Positions 1 to 8,792 of a stretch of 64,000 bases of DNA are shown here, in pieces. The position numbers and the translations under genes are program-made. The first letter of the stretch is position 1. The number at the start of each line of letters is the position of its first letter. The notes beneath the pieces were generated by a model. The model had not been told where the DNA came from. It ran no database searches and worked only from the letters and a program-made list of their open reading frames with translations. Source of the stretch: Pseudomonas fluorescens (GTDB taxonomy: Bacteria > Pseudomonadota > Gammaproteobacteria > Pseudomonadales > Pseudomonadaceae). Location of the stretch: positions 2,233,001-2,297,000 of the forward strand of contig NZ_CP015637.1 in the NCBI RefSeq assembly GCF_001708445.1. Direction: 5' to 3'.

Positions 1-581
1 ACCATGCGTTCCATTTCCTGGTTACTGGCGCCGCGGCGGTTTTCCTGGGACACCGAGGTGGCGCGCAGGTAGCTGATACGCGCCTGCAACTGGCGCAGTT
101 GCGTGGCCGCCACGTGGTTGCCGGAGCCTTCGAGCAAGACGTCGTAGAAGCCTTGCACCGAGTCGATCACCTGTTGCAGTTCGCCGTCCTTGAGGGCCTT
201 GCGGTTCTCCTCCAGGGCTTTTTCCAGGGCCTTGATGTCCTTGGCCTTGGCGCGCAGGGTGAACAACTGCACGATCAAGCCTTCGAGCACGCAGCGCAGT
301 TCATAGATGTCGACCGCGTCGGCCAGGGTGATGATCGCGACCTGCGGGCCTTTGGCATCGGCAAACTCCACCAGGCCCTCGGACTCCAGGTGACGCAGGG
401 CTTCGCGCACCGACGTGCGGCTGACGCCCAGGCGATCACACAGGTCGCGTTCTACCAGGCGGTCGCCCGGCAGGAGCTGGAAGTTCATGATGGCGCTGCG
501 CAGTTTCTCCAGCACGATTTCGCGCAGGGTGACCGGGTTGTGATTGACCTTGAAGCTGTCGTCGAGTGGCAGGCGTTTCAT
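1..581 (-). CDS. GntR-family regulator, FCD subfamily (3' end outside window)
   Basis: The reading frame starts with MKRLPLDDSFKVNHNPVTLR at 581 and runs leftward off the window. Residues about 20-75 form the GntR winged helix (EKLRSAIMNFQLLPGDRL, then DRLGVSRTSVREALRHLESE), followed by the start of an all-helical FCD ligand-binding domain (IYELRCVLEGLIVQLFTLRA). It is the last gene of the leftward operon that begins at 4506, so it is probably its local repressor; the palindrome at 4543-4554 fits the operator type of this family. The C-terminal part, including most FCD metal-ligand residues, cannot be seen. The family call is firm; the effector is unknown. Confidence 0.9.
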   Translation of the reverse strand, partial: MKRLPLDDSFKVNHNPVTLREIVLEKLRSAIMNFQLLPGDRLVERDLCDRLGVSRTSVREALRHLESEGLVEFADAKGPQVAIITLADAVDIYELRCVLEGLIVQLFTLRAKAKDIKALEKALEENRKALKDGELQQVIDSVQGFYDVLLEGSGNHVAATQLRQLQARISYLRATSVSQENRRGASNQEMERM

Positions 582-658
582 GGGGTCTGCTCTGAAGGTG
601 GCTGTCCCTGCAAAACGAGCACCGGCAGCGGTGCTCGATCGATCAAAACAGCCAAGGG

Positions 659-1048
659 TTAACGGGTGGCCTCTGCATCGGCTTCGGCGAAAGCTTCCCG
701 GGCCAGCCGGAAGCTGTCCACGGCGGCGGGAACCCCGCAATAAATGCCGACCTGAAGCAGAATTTCGCGTATTTGTTCACGACTCAGCCCGTTACGCAAG
801 GCGCCACGTACATGCAGCTTGAGCTCGTGAGGTCGATTGAGGGCCGAAATCATTGCCAAGTTTATCATGCTGCGTTCTTTAAGCGACAAACCCTCACGGC
901 CCCACACATGGCCCCAGCAGTACTCGGTGACCATCTCCTGCAAGGGCCGGGTGAAATCGTCGGCATTCTCGAGGGAGCGCTGCACATAGGCTTCGCCCAG
1001 CACCTGGGTGCGGATTTTCAGGCCCTGCTCATATTTGTCGTTGCTCAT
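659..1048 (-). CDS. carboxymuconolactone decarboxylase-family protein
   Basis: A 129-residue protein of PcaC/AhpD-like size. The family signature is visible: EYCWGHVWGREGLSLKERSM at about 43-62, then a helix with ELKLHVRGALRNGLSREQI and a second Cys in VGIYCGVPAAV. PcaC decarboxylates gamma-carboxymuconolactone in protocatechuate breakdown, but many relatives next to flavin oxidoreductases have other or unknown roles. It lies 13 bp downstream of the flavin reductase gene and upstream of the GntR gene in the same operon. No other beta-ketoadipate gene is nearby, so true PcaC activity is unlikely. Substrate unknown. Confidence 0.85.
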   Translation of the reverse strand: MSNDKYEQGLKIRTQVLGEAYVQRSLENADDFTRPLQEMVTEYCWGHVWGREGLSLKERSMINLAMISALNRPHELKLHVRGALRNGLSREQIREILLQVGIYCGVPAAVDSFRLAREAFAEADAEATR

Positions 1049-1061
1049 CGTACTGTGCTCC

Positions 1062-1547
1062 TCAGGCCAGGGTGGGCAGCGGGCCCAGCTTGCCTTTGTG
1101 GTAGATCATCGGCGTGACCGGTTGCTCGGGCAGGATCAGGTTCTTCACTGCGCCGACGATGATCGCGTGATCACCGCCATCGTATTCGCGCCACAACTCA
1201 CACTCGATGATCGCCGTGGCCTTGGCCAGCAACGGGTTGCCCAGGTCGCTGAGGTGCCACTCGATGCCCTTGGCCTTTTCCTTGCCCTTGCTGGCGAAGG
1301 CATAGGCTTCGGCGGTTTGGTCGGCCGACAGCAAGTGAATCGCAAAGCGCTTGCTGTCGCGCAGCACCGGGTAGGTGTCCGAAGCGTAGTTGGGGCAGAA
1401 CAGCACCAGGGCCGGGTCGATCGACAGCGCACTGAACGCGCTGGCGGTAATGCCCACGATGCCGCCGTCCGGGTCCAGGGTGGTGACCACCGTGACGCCG
1501 GAGGGGAACGAGCTCATGACGTCTTTGTAAATGCCGGGTTCGATCAT
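1062..1547 (-). CDS. flavin reductase-like protein
   Basis: A 161-residue protein with the FMN-binding split-barrel pattern of NAD(P)H:flavin reductases (HpaC/RutF type): MSSFPSGVTVVTTLDPDGG near the N-terminus, GITASAFSALSIDPALVLFC in the middle, and DHAIIVGAV near the C-terminus. Such enzymes supply reduced FMN or FAD to a two-component monooxygenase. No luciferase-like or HpaB-like oxygenase is present in this window, so its partner is encoded beyond the left edge or elsewhere. It starts 12 bp after the aldehyde dehydrogenase stop, consistent with co-transcription. Confidence 0.88.
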   Translation of the reverse strand: MIEPGIYKDVMSSFPSGVTVVTTLDPDGGIVGITASAFSALSIDPALVLFCPNYASDTYPVLRDSKRFAIHLLSADQTAEAYAFASKGKEKAKGIEWHLSDLGNPLLAKATAIIECELWREYDGGDHAIIVGAVKNLILPEQPVTPMIYHKGKLGPLPTLA

Positions 1548-1559
1548 GGTCGGGGTCTC

Positions 1560-3041
1560 TTAACGCATCACAAAAGGATCAGGCATGGGCGCCTGGGAGA
1601 GGTTGATCCACACCGTCTTCAGCTCGGTGTAGGCCAGCACCGAATCGATGCCGCTTTCGCGTCCGTAGCCGCTGTTCTTGAAGCCGCCGATGGGCGCCAT
1701 GGCCGAGACGGCGCGGTAGGTGTTGACCCAGATGATCCCCGAGCGCACGTCCCGGGCCAGGCGGTGAGCGCGGCCCAGGTCGCGGGTCCAGATGCCGGCG
1801 GCGAGGCCGAACTGCGAGTCGTTGGCGATCGCCAGGGCTTCGGCTTCGTCCTTGAAGCGGATCACCGAGGCCACCGGGCCGAAGACTTCTTCCTGCATGA
1901 TCTTCATCGAGTTGCGGTCGCACTCGAACAGGGTCGGCTCATAGAACCAGCCGGCCCCCAGGTTCTGCGGGCGCTTGCCGCCGGTGCGCAGGCGCGCGCC
2001 TTCGGCGATGGCGTCGGCCACCAGGCCCTCGACCACGGCCAGTTGCTGCGCAGTGGCCATGGGGCCCATCTCGCTGGCATCTTCCTGGGGGTTGCCGATG
2101 CGAATGCGCTGGGCGCGCTCCACCAGGCGCTCGACGAATTCGTCGTAGATCTCGTCCTGTACCAGCAGGCGCGAACCGGAGACGCAGCTCTGCCCGGAGG
2201 CGGCGTAGATCCCGGCAATCGCGCCGTTGATGGCGCTGTCGAGGTCGGCGTCGGCAAAGATGATATTCGGTGATTTACCGCCCAGCTCCAGCGATAACTT
2301 GGCGAAGTTCTCGGCACTGCTGCGCACCACATGGCGCGCCGTGGCTGCACCGCCGGTAAAGGCGATCTTGCGCACCAGCGGATGGCGGGTGAGGGCGGCC
2401 CCGGTGCTTGGGCCGTAGCCGGTCACCACGTTGACCACGCCCGGCGGAATCCCGGCTTCAAGGGCCAGGCGCGCGAGTTCGAGGATGGTCGCCGAGGCAT
2501 GTTCCGACGGCTTGATCACGATGGTGTTGCCCGCCGCCAGGGCCGGCGCCAGCTTGATCGCCGTGAGGTACAGCGGGCTGTTCCAGGGAATGATCGCGGC
2601 GACCACGCCCATGGGTTCATGCACGGTGTAGGCAAACAGGTCGGGCTTGTCCAGGGGCAGGGTGCCGCCTTCGAGTTTGTCGGCCAGGCCTGCGGTGTAA
2701 TGGAAGAACTCCGGCAGGTAACTGACCTGGCCACGGGTCTCGCGGATCAGCTTGCCGTTGTCGCGGCTTTCCAGCTGCGCCAGGCGTTCCTTGTTGTCGG
2801 CGATCAGGTCACCCAGGCGGCGCAGCAGTTTGCCCCGCGCGGTGGCGGTGAGGCCGCGCCAGGCCGGGCTGTCGAAGGCCTGTTGCGCAGCCTGCACCGC
2901 GCGTTCCACGTCGGCTTCATCGGCATCGGGCAACTGTGCCCAAGGTTCGGCCAGGGCCGGGTTGAGGCTGTCAAAGGTCTTGCCGGACAAGGCATCGACC
3001 CATTCTGCGCCGATGCACATCTGGAAGCGTTCAAGCGTCAT
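1560..3041 (-). CDS. NAD(P)+-dependent aldehyde dehydrogenase
   Basis: A 493-residue full-length ALDH-superfamily enzyme. Visible landmarks are Asn154 in IIPWNSPLYL, the Rossmann lysine in VIKPSEHASA, the general base Glu252 in LELGGKSPNI, and the nucleophile Cys286 in ASGQSCVSGSRL. The C-terminal PIGGFKNSGYGRESG motif is also present. It oxidises an aldehyde to the acid. Its ATG overlaps the stop of the upstream hydrolase gene by four bases (ATGA), so the two are translationally coupled. In context it probably oxidises an aldehyde made by the operon's hydrolase or its flavin-dependent partner. Substrate cannot be read from sequence. Confidence 0.93.
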   Translation of the reverse strand: MTLERFQMCIGAEWVDALSGKTFDSLNPALAEPWAQLPDADEADVERAVQAAQQAFDSPAWRGLTATARGKLLRRLGDLIADNKERLAQLESRDNGKLIRETRGQVSYLPEFFHYTAGLADKLEGGTLPLDKPDLFAYTVHEPMGVVAAIIPWNSPLYLTAIKLAPALAAGNTIVIKPSEHASATILELARLALEAGIPPGVVNVVTGYGPSTGAALTRHPLVRKIAFTGGAATARHVVRSSAENFAKLSLELGGKSPNIIFADADLDSAINGAIAGIYAASGQSCVSGSRLLVQDEIYDEFVERLVERAQRIRIGNPQEDASEMGPMATAQQLAVVEGLVADAIAEGARLRTGGKRPQNLGAGWFYEPTLFECDRNSMKIMQEEVFGPVASVIRFKDEAEALAIANDSQFGLAAGIWTRDLGRAHRLARDVRSGIIWVNTYRAVSAMAPIGGFKNSGYGRESGIDSVLAYTELKTVWINLSQAPMPDPFVMR

Positions 3042-3871
3042 GCCACGATCCCCTTTATCGGGTGTTGTTGGGAGTGCGCCGTCTGGAGGAAGTCCAGCAG
3101 CAGCTGGTTGACCAGGCGCGGCGATTCAACCGGCATCATATGCCGTTGCTCGGGCAATACCGCCACGGTTGCGCCGGGAATACGCTCCGCCAATTGGCGG
3201 GCCATCTGCGGTGTCGAGCCGGGGTCCAGCTCGCCGGTGGCCACCAGGGTCGGCACCTGGATGCTGCCCAGGTCGTCGGCGCGGTACATGTCCTGGGTCG
3301 CGAACAGCTCGTAGGTGGTCAGGTAGCCCTGGGGGTCGTTACCGGCCAGGGTCTGGCGCAACGCGGCGATCTGCGCCGGGTTGGCCGCCTGGTATTCACG
3401 GCTGAACCAGCGCGAGAGGGCCGCTTCGGCATTGGCATCCGGCCCATGCTCGGCGGCCTGGGCGGTGCGCGCAATCACCCCGGCGCGCTGTTCGGGGCTG
3501 CGGTTGAACACGCTGTTGAGCACTACCAGGCTGTTGAGGCGTTCCGGGTAGTGCAGGGCAAAGGCGCGCGCCACCAGGCCGCCCATTGAGAAACCGATCA
3601 CCGTCGCCAGGGGCAATTGCAGGTGATCGAGCAGCTCCAGCAGTTGGTCGGCATAACCGAGCAGCGGTGTGCCGCTGTCCGGGCGCGGGCTGGCGCCATG
3701 GCCGAGCATGTCATAGGTGATCACGCGGTAATGGGTGGCCAGGCCAACCACCTGGCCGCCCCACATCTCTTTATTCAGGCCCACGCCGTGGATCAAAACC
3801 ACAGGCTGGCCTTGGCCGGTCGCCAGGTAACTGGTGCCAGCCGGGGTACGTTCAGCGGTGAGCCGAATCAT
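3038..3871 (-). CDS. alpha/beta-fold hydrolase
   Basis: A 277-residue alpha/beta hydrolase starting MIRLTAERTPAG. The ATG at 3871 is preferred over one 15 bases upstream because an AGGAGCG ribosome site lies six bases before it. Motifs: oxyanion-hole region VVLIHGVGLNKEMW, nucleophile elbow GFSMGG with Ser95, acid in ATGELDPGS, and catalytic His in PEQRHMMPVE. The architecture matches 3-oxoadipate enol-lactonase and RutD-like hydrolases, which act after ring or lactone formation. It is the second gene of the operon and overlaps the aldehyde dehydrogenase gene. An esterase, lactonase or carbamate hydrolase role is possible. Confidence 0.9.
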   Translation of the reverse strand: MIRLTAERTPAGTSYLATGQGQPVVLIHGVGLNKEMWGGQVVGLATHYRVITYDMLGHGASPRPDSGTPLLGYADQLLELLDHLQLPLATVIGFSMGGLVARAFALHYPERLNSLVVLNSVFNRSPEQRAGVIARTAQAAEHGPDANAEAALSRWFSREYQAANPAQIAALRQTLAGNDPQGYLTTYELFATQDMYRADDLGSIQVPTLVATGELDPGSTPQMARQLAERIPGATVAVLPEQRHMMPVESPRLVNQLLLDFLQTAHSQQHPIKGIVA

Positions 3872-3915
3872 GGAGCGCTCCTGCATGCCTTTTTTGTTGG
3901 AGTGACGGTCTTGGC

Positions 3916-4506
3916 TTACTGGGTTTTTTCCGCCGCCAGCTCTTCGAGGTCGATGTAACGGTTGCCGATGCGCGGGTGCAGGCGGCCACCGTCTGCGCAG
4001 CCCAGCACCACCACGATTTCATCGGCGCGCGGCGCGTCTTCGATCTGCATTTCCAGGGTGATGTAGTGCGAGCGCAGGCCTTCGTCGTCCTTGTGCATCA
4101 TCGGGATCTGGATCGACGTGCCCGGGCCACCGCGCTTGTTGGTGAAGCTCAGGTAGCTCTTGGCCTTGACCGCTTCGCGATAGTGGTTGCCGAAGCGCAG
4201 GGTATGGATGATCGCCGACGCGTGTTCGATCTCGCCGTCAGCCCCGACCACGGCGGCCTTGCCGTAGGCTTCGATCTTCTGCGCGCCACCAATGATGCCC
4301 ACCAGGCGCTCTACCATCAGTGCACCGAGGTCCGAGCAGTTGGCACGGATCTCCGGTTTCAGGTCTTCGACAAACCCGCGACCCAGCCAGGGGTTTTTCA
4401 ACACGACCGCCAGGCCAACCATGGTGACGGGAGTGTCAGAGGCCTTGCCGCCTTCAATAAAGGTTTCTTCTACGTAGCTGACGATCTTGCGGATTTCGAA
4501 ACTCAT
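3916..4506 (-). CDS. DUF1185 'amino acid synthesis' family protein
   Basis: A 196-residue protein beginning MSFEIRKIVSYVEETFIEGG. The ATG at 4506 follows a good ribosome site (GGAG), and an upstream in-frame ATG at 4554 lies inside the palindrome, so it is rejected. The sequence has the family's VSYVEE opening, a central CSDLGALMVERLVGIIGG segment and a C-terminal GGRLHPRIGNRYIDLEEL. I recognise the family from operons with flavin reductases and aldehyde dehydrogenases; no reaction is established for it that I know of. It is the first gene of the leftward operon that ends with the GntR regulator. Confidence 0.82.
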   Translation of the reverse strand: MSFEIRKIVSYVEETFIEGGKASDTPVTMVGLAVVLKNPWLGRGFVEDLKPEIRANCSDLGALMVERLVGIIGGAQKIEAYGKAAVVGADGEIEHASAIIHTLRFGNHYREAVKAKSYLSFTNKRGGPGTSIQIPMMHKDDEGLRSHYITLEMQIEDAPRADEIVVVLGCADGGRLHPRIGNRYIDLEELAAEKTQ

Positions 4507-4542
4507 GAGCTGCTCCGTCGGGTGTGAGTGGGTCCGTGTATG

Positions 4543-4554
4543 ATGGTATACCAT
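4543..4554. promoter_or_regulatory. perfect palindrome ATGGTATACCAT, probable GntR/FCD operator
   Basis: A 12-bp perfect palindrome centred 43 bases upstream of the DUF1185 start codon. FCD-type GntR regulators typically bind short palindromes with a TnGTnnnACnA-like core, and the operon ends with such a regulator. Autogenous control is inferred. The core decamer recurs at 56098-56107. Confidence 0.6.
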
Positions 4555-4743
4555 AATACCTTAAGTGCAAGAGCCAGCGATGGGCCGTCGATAAATACCG
4601 CGACAAAAGGTCAGGTGGTGCACCTTTTCAGGGGGGGCGAGGCGTGTGCTCGGGACGCCTGGCTCAGCAGGGCGAGGGAGCGCCAATGAGCGCGGACCGC
4701 CCAGCGATGATCACTGGGCTTGCGGGTGGGCTGGAGGCGTGCG

Positions 4744-5556
4744 TCAGGGCTGCGCGCGCGAGGCCGGCATGGCCGTGGCGCGGATATAACGTGCCGGCGA
4801 CGTGCCCAGGGTCTTGCGGAACATGCTGATGAATGAGCTGACCGACTCATAGCCAAGCGCTTCAGCGGTGCGCTGTACCGACTCGCCTTCGGCCAGGCTT
4901 TGCAGCGCTACGATAATTTGCCATTGCTTGCGCCACTGACCGAAGGTCAGCCCGGTTTCACGTTTGACCAGGCGGGCCAGGGAGCGCTCGCTCATGGCCA
5001 CTTGGCGTGCCCACTGGGCCATGGTGCAGCGGTTGGACGGGTCCTGGGCCAACCCGCGCGCGATCACGCGCAACTGGGCCGTCGCGGGCAGCGGCAGGTA
5101 CAACTGTTCCGTCGGGGCAAGTTCCAGCTGTTCGAGCAGCACACTGGCCAATCGCGCGTTGGCACACGCTGGCGGGTAGTCCTGGGCCTGGGCGCTGAGG
5201 TGCAGGATCAGCTCCAGGATCAGCGGTGACAGCACCAACGTACAGCACTGTTGCGGTAGCGCCGCCGCGCCGGGCTCCACAAAAACAAAGCCGACTTTAC
5301 CGTTGGCCGTGACCCGGTTGCTGTGGGCCACGCCACCCGGAATCCACACGCCGAACCCTGACGGCACCATCCACACCCCATCCTCCACCGTGCACACGAT
5401 GCCGCCGTGATAAGCCACTACCAGCTGGCCTTTGCGGTGGGTGTGTACGGGAAACTCGGTGTCGTTGCGCTGGGCGCCCAGCATCAATGCCACGGCAGGT
5501 TGGTCGAGGCGATCGAGTTCGAACTGTTCAATCGTGGCGTGATTTGTCTCGTGCAT
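4744..5556 (-). CDS. AraC-family transcriptional regulator with cupin sensor domain
   Basis: A 270-residue regulator. Residues about 25-120 look like an AraC-type cupin (EFPVHTHRKGQLVVAYHGG, WMVPSGFGVWIPGGVAHSN). The C-terminal third carries two helix-turn-helix units, WARQVAMSERSLARLVKRET and a second ending AEALGYESVSSFISMFRKTL, closing with GTSPARYIR. It is divergent from the three-gene efflux operon starting at 5684, with a 127-bp shared promoter region, so it most likely controls that pump. The arrangement resembles NimR-type regulators next to exporters. The ligand is unknown. Confidence 0.88.
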   Translation of the reverse strand: MHETNHATIEQFELDRLDQPAVALMLGAQRNDTEFPVHTHRKGQLVVAYHGGIVCTVEDGVWMVPSGFGVWIPGGVAHSNRVTANGKVGFVFVEPGAAALPQQCCTLVLSPLILELILHLSAQAQDYPPACANARLASVLLEQLELAPTEQLYLPLPATAQLRVIARGLAQDPSNRCTMAQWARQVAMSERSLARLVKRETGLTFGQWRKQWQIIVALQSLAEGESVQRTAEALGYESVSSFISMFRKTLGTSPARYIRATAMPASRAQP

Positions 5557-5683
5557 GCCCCATCACCGCAACTTGGCTGAATTTGATTATATTCTGGCAG
5601 CATACTCAATATCGGCAAGGGTGCGTATTACCTAACATCGTCAGCAAGGCCATCGCGTTGATGGTCGACGGCGAGACCCACCG

Positions 5684-5872
5684 ATGCTCAGCGAAATCAC
5701 GATTGCCAACCTCTATATTCCGCCTTTGCTGGTTTACCTGGGGGTTTCAGCCCTGGTCTACGGGCTGCTGGAACGCACCATCCGCCGCTGGCTGGAGTGG
5801 GCCTGGCACCCGAGCCTGGCGCGTTTTTTTGTCTCGCTCATCATCCTTTCGACGTTAGTCCTGATGGTCTAA
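5684..5872 (+). CDS. DUF1656 small membrane protein, AaeX-like
   Basis: A 62-residue protein, MLSEITIANLYIPPLLVYLG at its N-terminus, with two predicted membrane helices (about 10-28 and 44-60). The pattern and length match DUF1656/AaeX proteins, which head operons with an HlyD-type adaptor and a FUSC-family membrane protein. The stop lies ten bases before the adaptor gene. Its role in such pumps is not defined, but gene order is strongly conserved. Confidence 0.88.
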   Translation: MLSEITIANLYIPPLLVYLGVSALVYGLLERTIRRWLEWAWHPSLARFFVSLIILSTLVLMV

Positions 5873-5882
5873 GCGAGGCGCC

Positions 5883-6791
5883 ATGTCTATCAATAACCTC
5901 TTCAAGACGCTCGCCACGCTGGTACTGGGGCTGGTTGCGCTGCTGTTCTGTACGCAGTTGTGGCGAGCCTACGTATTGGCGCCCTGGACGCGCGACGGAC
6001 GTGTCAGTGCGCATGTCATCCGGATGGCCCCGGAGGTGTCCGGCCAGGTCGAACACGTCCTCGTGGGGGATAACCAGTGGGTCGCCAAGGGCGCGTTGCT
6101 GTATCGGATCGATCAGCGCGCCTATCTGCTGGCCCAGCAACAGCGCGCCGCAGAGCTGGCAGAGGCACGTAGCGTGTTCGCGCAACGTACGGCACAGCTC
6201 CAGCGCCGCAGCCAACTCGGCGATGCGATTGCACGGGAAGAAACCGATAACGCGGCGCGGGACTTGGCGGTGGCCAAGGCCCGCCTGGAGGCGGCCCAGA
6301 GCCAGTTGGCCCAAGCCCGGCTGGACCTCGAGCGTACGACCATTCGTTCGCCGGTCGATGGTTACGTGACTCAACTGCGCCTGCAGCCAGGTGACTACGC
6401 CGTCGCCGGCACGACCAATGTGTTTGTGGTCGATGCGCACAGCTTCTGGGTCACTGCTTACTTTGAAGAAACCAAGCTCCCCGGTGTGCGACTGGGGGCC
6501 GCCACGTCGATCAAACTCATGGGGTTTGCGCCTTTGCTTGAAGGCCATGTCGCCAGTATCGGACGGGGCATCGCCGATGGTAACGAGCTGCGCAGCGAGG
6601 GCGGTTTACCCCAGGTGGCCCCGACGTTCAGTTGGATACGACTCGCCCAGCGGGTGCCCGTAAGGATTGAATTGGACAGCGTGCCCCCAGGCGTGGAGTT
6701 GGCGGCGGGGATGACGGCCAGTGTCGAAGTGAGTAAGGCCGGCGCCGAGCGACATTGGCGGCTGTCACGCTGGCTTCAGGCATTTATGTGA
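5883..6791 (+). CDS. HlyD-family periplasmic adaptor of an AaeAB-type efflux pump
   Basis: A 302-residue membrane-fusion protein with one N-terminal membrane helix (about 8-28), a first lipoyl half (APWTRDGRVSAHVIRMAPEV), a short alpha-hairpin rich in Ala, Gln and Arg (about 80-135), a second lipoyl half (TIRSPVDGYVTQLRLQPGDY) and a beta-barrel segment. Size and order match AaeA/EmrA-like adaptors that link an inner-membrane transporter to an outer-membrane channel. No outer-membrane factor gene is adjacent. The stop overlaps the start of the next gene (TGATG). Confidence 0.92.
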   Translation: MSINNLFKTLATLVLGLVALLFCTQLWRAYVLAPWTRDGRVSAHVIRMAPEVSGQVEHVLVGDNQWVAKGALLYRIDQRAYLLAQQQRAAELAEARSVFAQRTAQLQRRSQLGDAIAREETDNAARDLAVAKARLEAAQSQLAQARLDLERTTIRSPVDGYVTQLRLQPGDYAVAGTTNVFVVDAHSFWVTAYFEETKLPGVRLGAATSIKLMGFAPLLEGHVASIGRGIADGNELRSEGGLPQVAPTFSWIRLAQRVPVRIELDSVPPGVELAAGMTASVEVSKAGAERHWRLSRWLQAFM

Positions 6792-8737
6792 TGAAGGGCC
6801 GCCTGTTGAGCGTGTTGAGTGGGCTGCCGCTGCCATGTACGCCGCAGACGCTGGGCTACGTGTCGCGCAGTGTCGCGGCGGCCACCCTGGCCCTGTGGCT
6901 GGGCTTGCAACTGCACCTGGATGCGCCGTTCTCGGCGGCGTCGACGGTGTTGCTGCTGATTCACCCGATCCAGGGCGCCGTGGTCGGCAAGGGTTTCCAT
7001 CGTGTGCTGGGCACGCTGGTGGGGATCGTCGCTGCCTTCGTGCTGACCGCCCTGTTCGCCCAGAAAATGCTGCTGTTTATCCTTGGGGTCGGCGTGTGGC
7101 TCGGTCTCTGCGTCGGTGCCATGACGGTGCTGCGGCACTATCACGCTACCGCGGCCGTGGTCGCCGGTTACACCGTATGCCTTGCCCTGGGCCCGGCGAT
7201 TGTCGCCCCCGAGCAAAGCTTCGAGCATATCGTGACACGCGGGACGGCGGTGGTACTCGGGGTCTTCAGCCTGAGCTTGGTGGCGACGCTGTTCAGCCGC
7301 AAGACCGTCGAGCAGAAGCTCAATCGGCTGCTCATCAGCGTGACGTCCCGCACGATACGCTGGCTGGCGATTCGGTTGAGTGGCGAGCAGGACGCGCACC
7401 CGAGCCTTGCCGCTGGGCCACTCTCGCTTGAGATCAGCCAGGTAGATGATCTGCTCGGCATCGGCCGGGGCGAGTCCGCGCTGATCCGCTCCCGGCTGCC
7501 GACGCTGCAGGCGGGGCTTGCGTACCTGCAGGGCGTGGTCCTGGCCGAGAGTACGTCCCATCGGTCTGCATTACACGCCATTGCCCGCATTGGCCGGGAG
7601 CTGCAACCGCTGGGCGAAGGGCTGGCCGACGCCACGCAGGATTTTTCCACGGCAGCCGAGCGCGTCAGGGCCATGCAACATTGGCTGGCGGGTGATCTTG
7701 AGCAGCACGCGAGCGATGCAGAGTACCTGGATGAATCCTTGGCAGACCTGTGCAGCGCCTTGTTGAGTTTTGCCAGCCTGCAACGCAATACCCAAGTGCC
7801 TGCCCGTGCAGTGGGCTTTCACCGACACTATGGGGACGCGCTGCGCAACGGCCTGCGAGCGTTGCTGGCGATTTTGGCGACGGCGGCCATCTGGTACCTC
7901 ACCGGCTGGGACCAAGGGCCAACGCTGTTGGCGGTCGTGGGGCCATGTTGCACATTGCTGGCTACCAGCGCCGCACCCACCCAGGGCATGCGCGGTTTTA
8001 TCAAGGGCACGCTCTACGGCATCCTGGCGGCTGCGGCCTGCAAGTTTCTGCTGCTGCCTCACATCAGTGGGTTTGCGCTGCTCAGCGTAGTGCTCACCGC
8101 GTTCTGGATATTCGGCATGCATGCCACGACCCGACCGCGCCACGCCCTGCAAGGCATTGCCTACCTGATCGCGTTCAATACCCTGGTCAGCACCGGGGAG
8201 ACGGCGCACTACGACTTTGTCGAGTTCGCCAATCAAGCACTGGCCTGGATGGTGGCGCTTGCCGTTTGCCTGCTGGCTTTCCAACTGTTTCCGAAGAAAT
8301 CCGCCAGCCCCATACGGGCACTCAGGCAGGCGCTGGAGAGGGACACACGACGCTTGCTGCGTCAGGGCAGCCGATTGGACAGGCTTGGATGGCAGGCGAA
8401 GCAACAACATCGAATGGTGTCGTTGCTGGCCTTATTGGGCGCAGATCAGCCACAGGCTGACCCAGCCGGCTATGTGTCGTTGCAGTTGAGCCGGAGCCTG
8501 GGGCGGCTGCAACGCAAGACCGGCCAACTGGCGCCGGGGTCGGCGATTGCCGAATGCGCGCAAAGGGGCGCTCGGCGACTGTCCAGGTATGCCTTGAACA
8601 CCGCAGTGAGCGCGGCCCAGGCCCGGCGAACGGCGAAATCGATGCGCAGGCTGGGTGCCCCGCATCTCGCTGCGTGCTACGAGGAACTGGCTGGGTTGTT
8701 GGAACAATACGGGCGCTTGAAACGAGGGAGGCCCTGA
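6791..8737 (+). CDS. FUSC/AaeB-like inner-membrane efflux protein
   Basis: A 648-residue protein. The ATG at 6791 overlaps the adaptor stop as TGATG and is preferred over an in-frame ATG 36 bases upstream. It has the duplicated FUSC architecture: about five hydrophobic helices at residues 15-190, a soluble helical stretch, a second hydrophobic block near 345-500 with WYLTGWDQGPTLLAVVGPCC, and a soluble helical tail. AaeB exports aromatic carboxylic acids, and relatives confer resistance to fusaric acid; the substrate here is unknown. Probable regulation by the divergent AraC protein. Confidence 0.9.
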   Translation: MKGRLLSVLSGLPLPCTPQTLGYVSRSVAAATLALWLGLQLHLDAPFSAASTVLLLIHPIQGAVVGKGFHRVLGTLVGIVAAFVLTALFAQKMLLFILGVGVWLGLCVGAMTVLRHYHATAAVVAGYTVCLALGPAIVAPEQSFEHIVTRGTAVVLGVFSLSLVATLFSRKTVEQKLNRLLISVTSRTIRWLAIRLSGEQDAHPSLAAGPLSLEISQVDDLLGIGRGESALIRSRLPTLQAGLAYLQGVVLAESTSHRSALHAIARIGRELQPLGEGLADATQDFSTAAERVRAMQHWLAGDLEQHASDAEYLDESLADLCSALLSFASLQRNTQVPARAVGFHRHYGDALRNGLRALLAILATAAIWYLTGWDQGPTLLAVVGPCCTLLATSAAPTQGMRGFIKGTLYGILAAAACKFLLLPHISGFALLSVVLTAFWIFGMHATTRPRHALQGIAYLIAFNTLVSTGETAHYDFVEFANQALAWMVALAVCLLAFQLFPKKSASPIRALRQALERDTRRLLRQGSRLDRLGWQAKQQHRMVSLLALLGADQPQADPAGYVSLQLSRSLGRLQRKTGQLAPGSAIAECAQRGARRLSRYALNTAVSAAQARRTAKSMRRLGAPHLAACYEELAGLLEQYGRLKRGRP

Positions 8738-8792
8738 TCGATGTCGACCGCCGCGTCATAACGCGCTGATGACATGCCCTACCTGATGACAG

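Noticed and set aside
99..2273. Long rightward open frames opposite the GntR, flavin reductase and aldehyde dehydrogenase genes
   Set aside because: They are antisense shadows of high-GC genes with clear family motifs on the minus strand; the shadow translations are rich in Arg, His and Gln with no domain pattern.
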